Shown piece after piece: positions 1-7,722 of a stretch of DNA of 41,679 nucleotides. Where the stretch lies: the NCBI RefSeq assembly GCF_005893125.1, contig NZ_VCJS01000109.1:1-41679 (forward strand), written 5' to 3'. The first letter of the stretch is position 1. Every line of letters begins with the position of its first letter. Made by a program: the position numbers and the translations under genes. The notes under the pieces were generated by a model, which was given only the letters and a program-made list of their open reading frames with translations, had not been told where the DNA came from and ran no database searches. This DNA comes from Nonomuraea basaltis. Its GTDB lineage: Bacteria > Actinomycetota > Actinomycetes > Streptosporangiales > Streptosporangiaceae.

Positions 1-8
1 GTCTTAGG

Positions 9-42
9 GTCTCGTGGGCTCGGAGATGTGTATAAGAGGCAG
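9..42 (+). other. Nextera transposon adapter remnant (artefact)
   Basis: The 34 bases match the Illumina Nextera read-2 adapter, including the mosaic-end core ATGTGTATAAGAG, with a single mismatch (G for A at base 39). This is library sequence left at a contig end. It creates spurious peptides such as MYKRQ on the plus strand and SEPTRP-type tails on the minus strand. Bases 1-8 are equally suspect. Genuine genomic sequence probably starts at about base 43, so the neighbouring CDS, whose stop lies at 51-53, is not affected. Confidence 0.95.
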
Positions 43-50
43 CCGCGAGA

Positions 51-1058
51 TCAGCCGGCCAGGCTGATCCCGAACTTGTCCAGCTGCTCCTTGTACTTCG
101 CGGAGTCGCTCTGCAGGGCGCTGAGCACCTCCTGCGGGGCGACCTCCATCGGGGTGAGCGAGTTCTCCTCGTTGAACTTCTTGTACGCCTCCGTGGCGAA
201 CGTCTTCTTGGCGGCGTCCAGCAGCCGGGTCTTGACGTTCTCCGGCGTGCCCTTGGGCGCGGTCAGGAAACGGTACTGGGTCACGAGAACCTCGAAGCCC
301 TGCTCCTTGGCCGTCTTCACGTCGGGCAGGAACGGGATGCGCTGCTCCGAGAACACCGCGAGCGGGACCAGCTTGCCCGCCTTGATGTTCTCGATCGCCT
401 CGCCGATCTGCATGGTCGAGACGTCGACCTGGTTGCCGAGCAGCGCGGTCAGCGCGGGGGCGCCGCCGTCGAAGGGCACGGCGGTCGCCTCGATCCCGGC
501 CGTCTTGAAGGTCAGCGCGGAGGCCAGCTGGGCGCCGGTGCCGACGCCGGTCGTGCCGTACCGGATGGTCTTGCCCGCCTTCTTCATGTCCTCGATGGAG
601 GCGAAGCCGGACTTGGGGTTGGTCGCCATGACGTAGTCGTCGCGCGAGATCCCGGTGATGACCTCGAACGAGTCGATCTTCGTGGCCTCGGCGGGGGACA
701 CCGTGAGCGGCGTGATGGTGAAGAGCGAGGCGTTCTGGACGGCGATCTTGTAGCCGTCGGCCTTCGCGGACTGGAGCTCCTTGGCGTTGAGCGCGCCGTT
801 GGCACCGGGCTTGTTGATGACCGGCGTGGAGACGCCGAGCTCCTTGCCCATGCCCTGGGCCAGCGCCCGGGTGATGAGGTCGGTCGAGCCGCCCGCGGAC
901 GCCCCCACACTGAACTCGATGTTGCCGGTCGGATACTCTCCGCTGCCGCCACCGGAGGAGGTCGTCTTGACCCCGCCGCACGCGGTCAGCGCGATCGCGG
1001 CGGCGGTGCCGAGGACACCCACAAGGATGCGGCGGGGGGTTGTCCGAGATGTCGGCAT
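51..1058 (-). CDS. TctC/Bug-family substrate-binding lipoprotein
   Basis: This is a 335-residue extracytoplasmic binding protein of the tripartite tricarboxylate transporter (TTT) family. A signal peptide ends in a lipobox LTAC with Cys27. It is followed by a Gly/Ser linker and then the TctC fold with the family-typical segments VGASAGGSTD and VINKPGANG. The start is supported by an AAGGAG Shine-Dalgarno 5 nt upstream of ATG. It is divergent from a LysR regulator and next to glucarate-degradation genes, so a sugar-diacid or other carboxylate ligand is plausible; this is inference. The membrane subunits TctA and TctB are not in the window and could lie beyond the left end, downstream of this gene. 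The C-terminus is complete: the TGA lies just inside the adapter junction. Confidence 0.9.
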   Translation of the reverse strand: MPTSRTTPRRILVGVLGTAAAIALTACGGVKTTSSGGGSGEYPTGNIEFSVGASAGGSTDLITRALAQGMGKELGVSTPVINKPGANGALNAKELQSAKADGYKIAVQNASLFTITPLTVSPAEATKIDSFEVITGISRDDYVMATNPKSGFASIEDMKKAGKTIRYGTTGVGTGAQLASALTFKTAGIEATAVPFDGGAPALTALLGNQVDVSTMQIGEAIENIKAGKLVPLAVFSEQRIPFLPDVKTAKEQGFEVLVTQYRFLTAPKGTPENVKTRLLDAAKKTFATEAYKKFNEENSLTPMEVAPQEVLSALQSDSAKYKEQLDKFGISLAG

Positions 1059-1162
1059 GGACTTCTCCTTCGTGCGGGGGTTCGCCGCGCGTGGTCTGCT
1101 GTGCCGCGGCGATCGGAGGGGCGATCGGAGTTACGTGAGGTTACGGCAGGGTTTCCGCTCTG

Positions 1163-1178
1163 TAGTCTCCGGAGACTA
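1163..1178. promoter_or_regulatory. Perfect 16-bp palindrome in tctC-lysR intergenic region
   Basis: TAGTCTCC/GGAGACTA is a perfect inverted repeat without spacer. It lies between the divergent binding-protein and LysR genes, 104 nt from the tctC start. It is a candidate operator, either for the LysR protein or for a dimeric repressor of another family. The role is inferred from position and symmetry only. Confidence 0.5.
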
Positions 1179-1213
1179 GGGACCAGCTTCGATGCCTGTC
1201 CAGGCTTAATTCG

Positions 1214-1230
1214 GTATCAAGTGATACTCT
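1214..1230 (+). promoter_or_regulatory. LysR-box-like dyad overlapping a -10 element
   Basis: GTATCA-AG-TGATAC (1214-1227) is a perfect inverted repeat. Its right arm runs into TACTCT (1225-1230), a plausible -10 hexamer 9 nt before the lysR ATG. LysR-type regulators typically repress their own gene from a site overlapping its promoter, which fits. No Shine-Dalgarno precedes the ATG. Confidence 0.5.
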
Positions 1231-1239
1231 TTCCGCATC

Positions 1240-2163
1240 ATGCTAACACTCGATCAGATCCGGGCATTCGTGGCGGTTGCTGAGGAGCTCCACTTCGGCC
1301 GCGCAGCTGATCGGCTCCGCATGACGCAGCCTCCGCTCAGCCGCCACATCCAGAAGCTCGAGCGCATGGTCGGCGTGACCCTCCTGGACCGCGACAACCG
1401 GCGCGTCGTCCTCACCGACGCCGGGCGGGCCTTCCTGGAGGACGCGCGGCGCATGCTCTCGCTCGTCGACACCGCGGGCGACCGGGCGCGCCGGATCGCG
1501 AGCGGCGCCGCAGGCACCGTACGCCTCGGCTTCACGGCGGTCTCGGCCATCAGCATGCTCGGCGCCCTGCTCAGGAGGCTCGCCGAGCAGCTGCCGGACA
1601 TCGACGTCATCCTCCACGAGCGGGTGACCGCGGGGCAGGTCGACGGCCTGCTGCGCGGCGAGCTCGACCTGGGCCTCGCGCGCCCGCCCTTCGACATCGC
1701 CTCGCTCGACTCCCGGGTCGTCTTCCGCGAGCCGCTCTGCGTCATGGTCCCCGTCGGCCATCCGCTCGCCGGCCTCGACCGGGCGCTCGCCCCGGACGAC
1801 TTCGACGGCCTGCCGGTGATCAGCTACAACCCGGTCCAGTCACGCTACTTCCACGAGCTCACCGTCCGGTTCCTCACCAACGCGCACCCCAGGATCGAGC
1901 AGCAGGTGCATCAGATCCTCACCGCCGCGCTCCTCGTGGCGGCCGGCCGGGGCGTGGCGCTGGCGCCGGCCAGCGCGCGATCGCTCGGCATCGACGGCAT
2001 CGTCTTCTGCGACCTGGTCCGGGGCGGCGGCGACCCGCTGGACGGCGACGACGGCGCCAAGGGCGAGCCGGTCGAGCTGCACGTCATCTGGAATCGCGAG
2101 TCGACCAACCCCGCGCTCTGGCGGGTGCTCGACCTGCTTCCCGACCTCCAGATCGGCCGGTGA
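1240..2163 (+). CDS. LysR family transcriptional regulator
   Basis: This 307-residue LTTR has an N-terminal winged helix-turn-helix (about residues 1-60; AVAEELHFGRAADRLRMTQP, then PLSRHIQKLE) and a C-terminal type-2 periplasmic-binding-like effector domain (about 90-300). It is divergent from the tctC gene and is followed, after a terminator-like hairpin, by the glucarate dehydratase genes. It is therefore the likely local regulator of the uptake and catabolic genes, with a substrate or intermediate as co-inducer (inference). Length and domain layout are normal for the family. Confidence 0.92.
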   Translation: MLTLDQIRAFVAVAEELHFGRAADRLRMTQPPLSRHIQKLERMVGVTLLDRDNRRVVLTDAGRAFLEDARRMLSLVDTAGDRARRIASGAAGTVRLGFTAVSAISMLGALLRRLAEQLPDIDVILHERVTAGQVDGLLRGELDLGLARPPFDIASLDSRVVFREPLCVMVPVGHPLAGLDRALAPDDFDGLPVISYNPVQSRYFHELTVRFLTNAHPRIEQQVHQILTAALLVAAGRGVALAPASARSLGIDGIVFCDLVRGGGDPLDGDDGAKGEPVELHVIWNRESTNPALWRVLDLLPDLQIGR

Positions 2164-2183
2164 TGCCCGGTCGGCATCACCGG
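2157..2183 (+). terminator. Hairpin overlapping lysR stop codon
   Basis: CCGGTGATGCC-CGGTC-GGCATCACCGG forms a perfect 11-bp stem with a 5-nt loop, and the lysR TGA lies within the left arm. There is no long T tract, which is common for actinobacterial terminators. It probably insulates lysR from the downstream dehydratase genes. An operator role for the dyad is an alternative. Confidence 0.6.
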
Positions 2184-2298
2184 ATACAGAATTGCACTTG
2201 GACAGGAATCACCCCACCTCCATAGCCTGGCGACGTCAGACCTGACCGGCGGCGCGGGGGGATCCCACCGCCGCGTGTAAAGCAAAGGACCGTCCGCC

Positions 2299-3213
2299 AT
2301 GCCTGATTTCTCGCCACAAGAGCTCGCCGCCCAGCTCAAAAGCGGCCTGTTGTCCTTCCCCGTCACCCATTTCACCGATGATCTGCGGTTCGACGAGGCG
2401 CGCTATCGGGAGCATCTCTCCTGGCTGAGCGAGTACCCGGTGGCCGGGCTGTTCGCCGCCGGTGGCACGGGTGAGGGCTTCTCGCTGACCCCCGCCGAGA
2501 TCGACCAGGTGGTACGGGCGGCGGTCGGCGAGGTCGGCGGCAGGCTGCCGGTCGTGGCCCCCGCCACAGGCGGCACCGCCAACGCCGTCGCCCAGGCCCA
2601 GGCCGCCGAGGCCGCCGGAGCCGACGGCCTGCTCCTCATGCCGCCCTACCTCACCGAAGCCGGACAGGCTGGTCTGATCGAGCACGTCACCGCCGTCTGC
2701 CGGAGCACCGGCCTCGGCGTGATCGTCTACAGCCGTGCCAACGCGGTGCTGAACGACCGCTCCGTCGAGATCCTGGCCGACCGCAACGAGACCCTCGTCG
2801 GGTTCAAGGACGGCGTCGGCGACATCGAGAACCTCACCCGCATCTACGCCGGCGTCGGCGACCGCCTGGCCTACATCGGCGGCCTGCCCACCGCCGAGAC
2901 GTTCGCCCTTCCGCTGCTCCAGCTCGGCATGAGCACGTACTCGTCGGCGATCTTCAACTTCGTCCCGCGGTTCGCGCTCGACTTCTACGCCGACGTCCGC
3001 GCCCAGAACAGGGACGCCGTCTACCGCCGCGTCCGCGAGTTCCTGATCCCGTACCTGGACATCCGCGACCGCATGAAGGGGTACGCCGTGTCGATCGTCA
3101 AGGCGGGCCTCACCGCCGTCGGGCGCCCGGCCGGACCGGTGCGGCCGCCGCTGCAGAACCTCACGGACGGCGAGCTCGCCGAGCTGACCGCCCTCATCAA
3201 CAAGATCAGTTAG
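2299..3213 (+). CDS. kdgD: 5-dehydro-4-deoxyglucarate dehydratase
   Basis: This 304-residue member of the DapA/N-acetylneuraminate lyase TIM-barrel superfamily converts 5-dehydro-4-deoxy-D-glucarate to 2,5-dioxopentanoate with loss of water and CO2. The Schiff-base lysine is Lys170 in VGFKDGVGD, and the catalytic tyrosine is Tyr144 in VIVYSRAN. The AAGGTGEGFSL segment is typical of the KdgD group rather than of DapA. An AAAGGA sits 9 nt before the ATG. The glucarate dehydratase gene begins 11 nt downstream, so the two successive pathway steps share an operon. The next enzyme, 2,5-dioxovalerate dehydrogenase, is not in this window. Confidence 0.92.
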   Translation: MPDFSPQELAAQLKSGLLSFPVTHFTDDLRFDEARYREHLSWLSEYPVAGLFAAGGTGEGFSLTPAEIDQVVRAAVGEVGGRLPVVAPATGGTANAVAQAQAAEAAGADGLLLMPPYLTEAGQAGLIEHVTAVCRSTGLGVIVYSRANAVLNDRSVEILADRNETLVGFKDGVGDIENLTRIYAGVGDRLAYIGGLPTAETFALPLLQLGMSTYSSAIFNFVPRFALDFYADVRAQNRDAVYRRVREFLIPYLDIRDRMKGYAVSIVKAGLTAVGRPAGPVRPPLQNLTDGELAELTALINKIS

Positions 3214-3224
3214 GGGCAGGGGCC

Positions 3225-4547
3225 GTGTCTCCCACCATCCAGCGCGTCGAGGTCGTCCCGGTGGCCGGGCACGACAGCATGCTGCTCAACCTCAGCGGCG
3301 CCCACGGACCGTTCTTCACCCGCAACGTCGTCATCACCACCGACTCCGACGGGCGCATCGGCCTCGGCGAGGTGCCCGGCGGCGAGGCGATCCGCCGGAC
3401 CGTCGAGGAGGCGGGCGCGCTGCTGATCGGCGAGCCGGTGGCTCGCTACCGCAGCCTGCTGCGGTCGGTGGCGGCGCGGTTCGCCGACCGGGACGCCGGC
3501 GGTCGCGGCCTCCAGACGTACGACCTGCGCACCACCGTGCACGCCGTCACCGGCCTCGAGTCCACCCTGCTCGACCTGCACGGCCAGTATCTCGGCGTCC
3601 CCGTCGCCGAGCTGCTCGGCGACGGCCCGCAGCGCGACCGGGTGCCGATGCTGGGCTACCTCTTCTTCGTCGGAGACCCGGGTAAGACCGACCTCCCCTA
3701 CCGCGTCGGCGACGCCGGCGAGGACAGCTGGTCGAAGCTGCGCCGCCAGGAGGCGCTCACGCCCGGCGCGGTGGTCGCGCTCGCCGAGGCGGCCGCCGAA
3801 CGCTACGGCTTCGCCGACTTCAAGCTCAAGGGCGGCGTGCTGGCCGGCGAGGAGGAGGCGGAGACGGTCACGGCGCTGGCCCGCCGGTTCCCTGACGCAC
3901 GGATCACTCTGGACCCCAACGGCGGCTGGCTGCTCGCCGACGCCGTCCGGCTGTGCCGCGGGCTCGGCGACGTCCTCGCCTACGCCGAGGACCCGTGCGG
4001 CGCCGAGGGCCGGTTCTCCGCCCGGGAGACGATGGCGGAGTTCAGGCGGGCCACCGGCCTGCGTACCGCCACGAACATGGTCGCCACGGACTGGCGCGAG
4101 CTGGCGCACGCCGTACGGGCCGCCGCCGTCGACATCCCGCTGGCCGACCCGCACTTCTGGACCATGGCCGGGTCGGTCCGCGTCGCCCAGCTCTGCCACG
4201 ACTTCGGCCTGACGTGGGGCTCCCACTCCAACAACCACTTCGACATCTCCCTCGCCATGTTCACGCACGTCGGAGCGGCAGCCCCAGGCGAGATCACCGC
4301 GCTGGACACGCACTGGATCTGGCAGGACGGCCAGGCGCTCACGACCAGGCCGTTCCAGATCACCAACGGCGGCATCGACGTGCCCGCCACGCCCGGCCTC
4401 GGCGTCGAGCTCGACCGCGCGGCGCTCGACGCGGCCCACGAGCTCTACCTCGCACACGGCCTCGGCGCCCGTGACGACGCCGTCGCCATGCGGTACCTGG
4501 TGAAGGACTGGACGTTCGACCCGAAACGGCCCTGCCTCGTCCGCTGA
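3225..4547 (+). CDS. gudD: Glucarate dehydratase
   Basis: This 440-residue enolase-superfamily enzyme dehydrates D-glucarate (often also L-idarate) to 5-dehydro-4-deoxyglucarate. The expected acid/base and metal-binding residues are visible: Lys200 and Lys202 in FKLKGG, Asp230 in LDPNGGW, Glu261, Asn284 in TATNM, and His334 in WGSHSNNH. Their spacing is the same as in the Escherichia coli enzyme, shifted by five residues. The start is GTG, preceded by a purine-rich AGGGGCAGGGG. It lies 11 nt after kdgD and forms a two-gene catabolic operon with it. Confidence 0.94.
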   Translation: MSPTIQRVEVVPVAGHDSMLLNLSGAHGPFFTRNVVITTDSDGRIGLGEVPGGEAIRRTVEEAGALLIGEPVARYRSLLRSVAARFADRDAGGRGLQTYDLRTTVHAVTGLESTLLDLHGQYLGVPVAELLGDGPQRDRVPMLGYLFFVGDPGKTDLPYRVGDAGEDSWSKLRRQEALTPGAVVALAEAAAERYGFADFKLKGGVLAGEEEAETVTALARRFPDARITLDPNGGWLLADAVRLCRGLGDVLAYAEDPCGAEGRFSARETMAEFRRATGLRTATNMVATDWRELAHAVRAAAVDIPLADPHFWTMAGSVRVAQLCHDFGLTWGSHSNNHFDISLAMFTHVGAAAPGEITALDTHWIWQDGQALTTRPFQITNGGIDVPATPGLGVELDRAALDAAHELYLAHGLGARDDAVAMRYLVKDWTFDPKRPCLVR

Positions 4548-4569
4548 GAAACCCGTCCCGGACATCACC

Positions 4570-4575
4570 TACTGT
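4570..4575 (+). promoter_or_regulatory. -10 like element for leaderless nadK
   Basis: TACTGT lies 6 nt before the nadK ATG, with no Shine-Dalgarno in between, so transcription could start at the A of ATG. No clear -35 is visible. Confidence 0.4.
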
Positions 4576-4581
4576 GGCTTC

Positions 4582-5439
4582 ATGGGCATGGTCGGGACGG
4601 TCGGGCTTGTGTTGCATCCGCAGCGAGACTCCAAGAAGGCGATAGACACCATCCTGCGCTGGGCGGCAGGCAAGGGCGTCACCGTGCTCGGGCTCCATGA
4701 GGAGGTGGGGCGGATCGACTGCAGCGCCGTGGCGGTCGACGCCACCGCCCTCGTCGAGCGGGCCGACCTGCTGGTCGGGCTCGGCGGGGACGGGACGATG
4801 CTGCGCACCATGCGGCTGCTCGCCGGGCGGCCGACGCCCATCCTCGGGGTCAACCTCGGGCGGCTCGGGTTCCTCGCGGAGATCGACGTGGACGAGCTGG
4901 CCGACACGCTGTCGGCCATCGACGGCCACCGTTACACGATTGAGCCGCGCATGGCGATCAAGAGCCGGGTCGGGGACGTGGAGGTGACCGCGTTCAACGA
5001 CATCGCGCTGGTCCGGATCCCCGGGGAAGGGCTGGCCGCGGTGTCCGTCACGGCGGCCGGCAGCGACTTCGTCAGGTTCGCCTCCGACGCTGTGATCGTG
5101 GCGACGTCCACCGGGTCCACCGCCTACAGCTTCTCCGCCGGAGGGCCCATCGTGTCGCCCCGGGTGGAGGCGGTCCTCGTCGTGCCCGCCGCGGCGCACT
5201 CCGCGTTCAACCGGGCCCTGGTGCTGCCCGCGGACGAGGAGGTGACGCTGCGGGTGCTGCCCACCAGCGGGCGGCTGGCGGTGGAGGTCGACGGGGCGGT
5301 GGTCGGGCACCTGTGCCCCGGCGACAGCGTCACGGTGACCGCGTGGCCGGGGGCGGCGAAGGTGGTACGGCTCGGCACCACGTTCTACGAGCGGGCGCGG
5401 CGGAAGCTGCGGGTGGACGGCAGCGCCGCGGTCGATTGA
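4582..5439 (+). CDS. nadK: NAD kinase
   Basis: This 285-residue cytoplasmic enzyme phosphorylates NAD to NADP using ATP or polyphosphate. The diagnostic GGDGT motif is at residues 68-72, within VGLGGDGTMLR. It is followed by GVNLGRLGFLAE and the glycine-rich STGSTAYSFSAGGPI of the substrate-binding half. FND replaces the more usual LNE. The length is normal for actinobacterial NadK. The gene stands alone, 34 nt after gudD and convergent with the YibE/F gene. The start is supported by a -10 like hexamer immediately upstream rather than by a ribosome-binding site. Confidence 0.93.
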   Translation: MGMVGTVGLVLHPQRDSKKAIDTILRWAAGKGVTVLGLHEEVGRIDCSAVAVDATALVERADLLVGLGGDGTMLRTMRLLAGRPTPILGVNLGRLGFLAEIDVDELADTLSAIDGHRYTIEPRMAIKSRVGDVEVTAFNDIALVRIPGEGLAAVSVTAAGSDFVRFASDAVIVATSTGSTAYSFSAGGPIVSPRVEAVLVVPAAAHSAFNRALVLPADEEVTLRVLPTSGRLAVEVDGAVVGHLCPGDSVTVTAWPGAAKVVRLGTTFYERARRKLRVDGSAAVD

Positions 5440-5451
5440 GCCCGCCGCTCC

Positions 5452-6942
5452 TCAGGTGCCCGCGCGGCGGTGGCGGGCGGACCGCTGCTCGGCGGGATCC
5501 CCCTGCGGGGCGCGGCCGGCGGGATCGCCTTGCGTGGCGCGGTCGGCGGGATGTGCGGTGGGGCCGTGGCCGATGCGCGCGGGACGTTCGGAGGGGCTGC
5601 TGGTGGCCGGGGTGAAGAAGCCGCCCTCTGGAGCCTCTGGAGCGGAGCGCTTCGGACGGCCGGCCGGGCCGGCGAAGAAGTCGTCGTCGTGACCATCGTC
5701 CGGGCGTGTGAAGAAGTCGTCGTCCGGGTCGTCCGGGCGGCTGAAGAAGCCGTCGCCGGCCGGCGACTCGGGGTCCTCGGCATGGCGGGCGCGCCGGGAG
5801 GCGGTCAGGGCCGCCAGCGCGGTGGTGATGGGCACGGCCGAGATCAGGCCGAGCGTGCCGGCGACGCTGCGGACGATCTCCTGGGCGATGACCGGCGTCG
5901 TCAGCACATGCCCGAGGGGCTGCTCGCCGATGCTGAACAGCAGCAGCAACGGCAGCGACGCCCCCGCGTACGCCAGGATGATCGTGTTGATCACCGAGGC
6001 GATGTGCGCCCGGCCGATCCGGCCGGCCGCCCGGTAGAGGCGGGTGAACCCGTACGTCGGGTTGGCCTGCGCCAGCTCGGCCACCGTCACCGCCTGCGTG
6101 ACCGTGACGTCGTCGAGCACCCCCAGCGCGCCGATGATGATTCCGGCCAGCAGCAGCCCCCGCGTGTCGATCGGCAGGCTCATGCCCAGGGTCAGCGCGG
6201 CGTCGTCGGTGATGCCGTTGAGCTCGGCGATCTCCAGCGCGCCGTACGACAGCGCGCCGGTGAGCGCGAGGCTCGCGAGCGTGCCCAGCACGGCCATCGA
6301 CGTGGACGGCGAGAAGCCGTGCGTCAGGTAGAGCACGGTCAGCATGATCGCAGCCGCCCCGACGATGGCCACCAGCATGGGCGGCTTGCCCTCGAGGATC
6401 CCGGGGATGACGAAGGTCAGCAACAGCACGAACGTGATCGCCAGCCCCACGAGCGCGGTCACGCCGCGCCAGCGGCCGAAGGCGATCACCGCCAGCGCGA
6501 ACGCCGCCCCGAACAGCCCCAGCGGCACGGCCCGGTCGTGGTCGGAGATCTGGTAGCCGCCGTCCGCGTCGCGCAGCAGGATCACGTCGTCGCCCGCGGC
6601 GAAGCGCTGCGCCCCCGGACCGCTCGGCAGGCGGAGCGCGACGTCTTTGTTCACGTCCGGGCCCTCGCCTACCTTGACCGTGGCGTTCCCGCAGGTGGCC
6701 GGGTCCGGCTGGGGCGCGCCCTCGGAGGCGGCGGGGCAGGGCTTGAGCGTGACACTGGTGACCGTGCCCGTGAGCCGTTCGACGCCGGCCTGCGGCGGGG
6801 CGGCGTTCTGCCCGCCGTCCGGCCAGAGCCACAGCAGGCCCGCCAGCGTGACGATCGCCAGCGGGACCAGCACGGCCAGACTGGCCATGAGCGTGCGCCG
6901 CGAGCTCGGGACGGCGGTGCCATGCGCGTGATTGGCGCCCAT
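5452..6942 (-). CDS. YibE/F family membrane protein
   Basis: This 496-residue integral membrane protein has one N-terminal membrane helix (about residues 18-39). A soluble extracytoplasmic segment follows, with EGPDVNKDVALRLPSG and an OB-like stretch. A block of several helices (about 155-385) is typical of the YibE/YibF family, whose function is unknown. The last ~110 residues are low-complexity and probably cytoplasmic. They carry four phenylalanine-pair motifs in acidic/proline context: FF at 399-400, 410-411, 422-423 and 442-443. A GAGGAGG lies 12 nt upstream of the ATG, a long spacing. It converges on nadK with only 12 nt between the stops. Confidence 0.85.
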   Translation of the reverse strand: MGANHAHGTAVPSSRRTLMASLAVLVPLAIVTLAGLLWLWPDGGQNAAPPQAGVERLTGTVTSVTLKPCPAASEGAPQPDPATCGNATVKVGEGPDVNKDVALRLPSGPGAQRFAAGDDVILLRDADGGYQISDHDRAVPLGLFGAAFALAVIAFGRWRGVTALVGLAITFVLLLTFVIPGILEGKPPMLVAIVGAAAIMLTVLYLTHGFSPSTSMAVLGTLASLALTGALSYGALEIAELNGITDDAALTLGMSLPIDTRGLLLAGIIIGALGVLDDVTVTQAVTVAELAQANPTYGFTRLYRAAGRIGRAHIASVINTIILAYAGASLPLLLLFSIGEQPLGHVLTTPVIAQEIVRSVAGTLGLISAVPITTALAALTASRRARHAEDPESPAGDGFFSRPDDPDDDFFTRPDDGHDDDFFAGPAGRPKRSAPEAPEGGFFTPATSSPSERPARIGHGPTAHPADRATQGDPAGRAPQGDPAEQRSARHRRAGT

Positions 6943-7014
6943 CGACGTGAAGGTCCTCCTCGAGTGACGAATAGTGACAGTACTGCACGGCGGAGGTCAG
7001 GGTAGGCGTAAAGC

Positions 7015-7722
7015 ATGGCATGGCTGGTCGGCACCTCAGGGTGGCAGTACAAGGACTGGCGGGGAGTGCTGTATCCGGAGGGGGTGCCGCAGCGGCTCTG
7101 GCTGGAGGTGTACGCGCGGGAGTTCCCGACCGTGGAGAGCAACAACGCCTTCTACCGGCTGCCCAAGCCCGAGACGTTCGCCGCCTGGCGGGAGCGCACG
7201 CCGGACGGGTTCGTGATCGCCGTCAAGGCCAGCAGGTTCCTCACCCACATCAAGCGGCTGGCCGATCCCGAGGAGCCGGTCGAGCGGCTGATGGGCGCGG
7301 CCGCGGCGCTGAAGGAGAAGCTGGGCCCGATCCTGCTGCAGCTCCCGCCGACGCTCAGGGCCGAGCCCGGCAGGCTCGACAGGTGCCTGGCATGCTTCCC
7401 GCGCGACGTGCGGGTGGCCGTGGAGCCGCGGCACGTGTCCTGGTGGACCGACGAGGTGCGCGACATCATGCGAGCCCACGGCGCCGCCCTGTGCTGGCCG
7501 GACCGGCTGGGCCGGCCGCAGAGCCCGCTCTGGCGCACCGCCGAGTGGGGGTACGTGCGCATGCACCAGGGCCGGGCCGGCGTCGAGTACGGCGACACCT
7601 CCCTGCGGACCTGGGCCGGCCGGGTGCGCGAGGCCGGCTGGGAAGACGCCTACGTGTACTTCAACAACGACCTGGGAGGCGCGGCCGTGCGCAACGCGCG
7701 ACGATTTGCCAGACTTCGCTAG
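7015..7722 (+). CDS. DUF72 domain-containing protein (YecE-like)
   Basis: This 235-residue TIM-barrel-like protein belongs to the DUF72/YecE family. Family hallmarks are the N-terminal VGTSGWQYKDWRG, VESNNAFYRLP, FVIAVKASRFLTH, LLQLPP, and VYFNND near the C-terminus. The biochemical role is not established. The stop codon overlaps the GTG start of the CorA gene by one base (TAGTG), so the two are probably co-transcribed and translationally coupled. It lies 72 nt from the divergent YibE/F gene. Confidence 0.9.
   Translation: MAWLVGTSGWQYKDWRGVLYPEGVPQRLWLEVYAREFPTVESNNAFYRLPKPETFAAWRERTPDGFVIAVKASRFLTHIKRLADPEEPVERLMGAAAALKEKLGPILLQLPPTLRAEPGRLDRCLACFPRDVRVAVEPRHVSWWTDEVRDIMRAHGAALCWPDRLGRPQSPLWRTAEWGYVRMHQGRAGVEYGDTSLRTWAGRVREAGWEDAYVYFNNDLGGAAVRNARRFARLR

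Noticed and set aside
5330..7021. Long minus-strand and plus-strand frames across the YibE/F gene.
   Set aside because: Arg/Ala/Gly/Pro-rich low-complexity translations typical of off-frame high-GC sequence.
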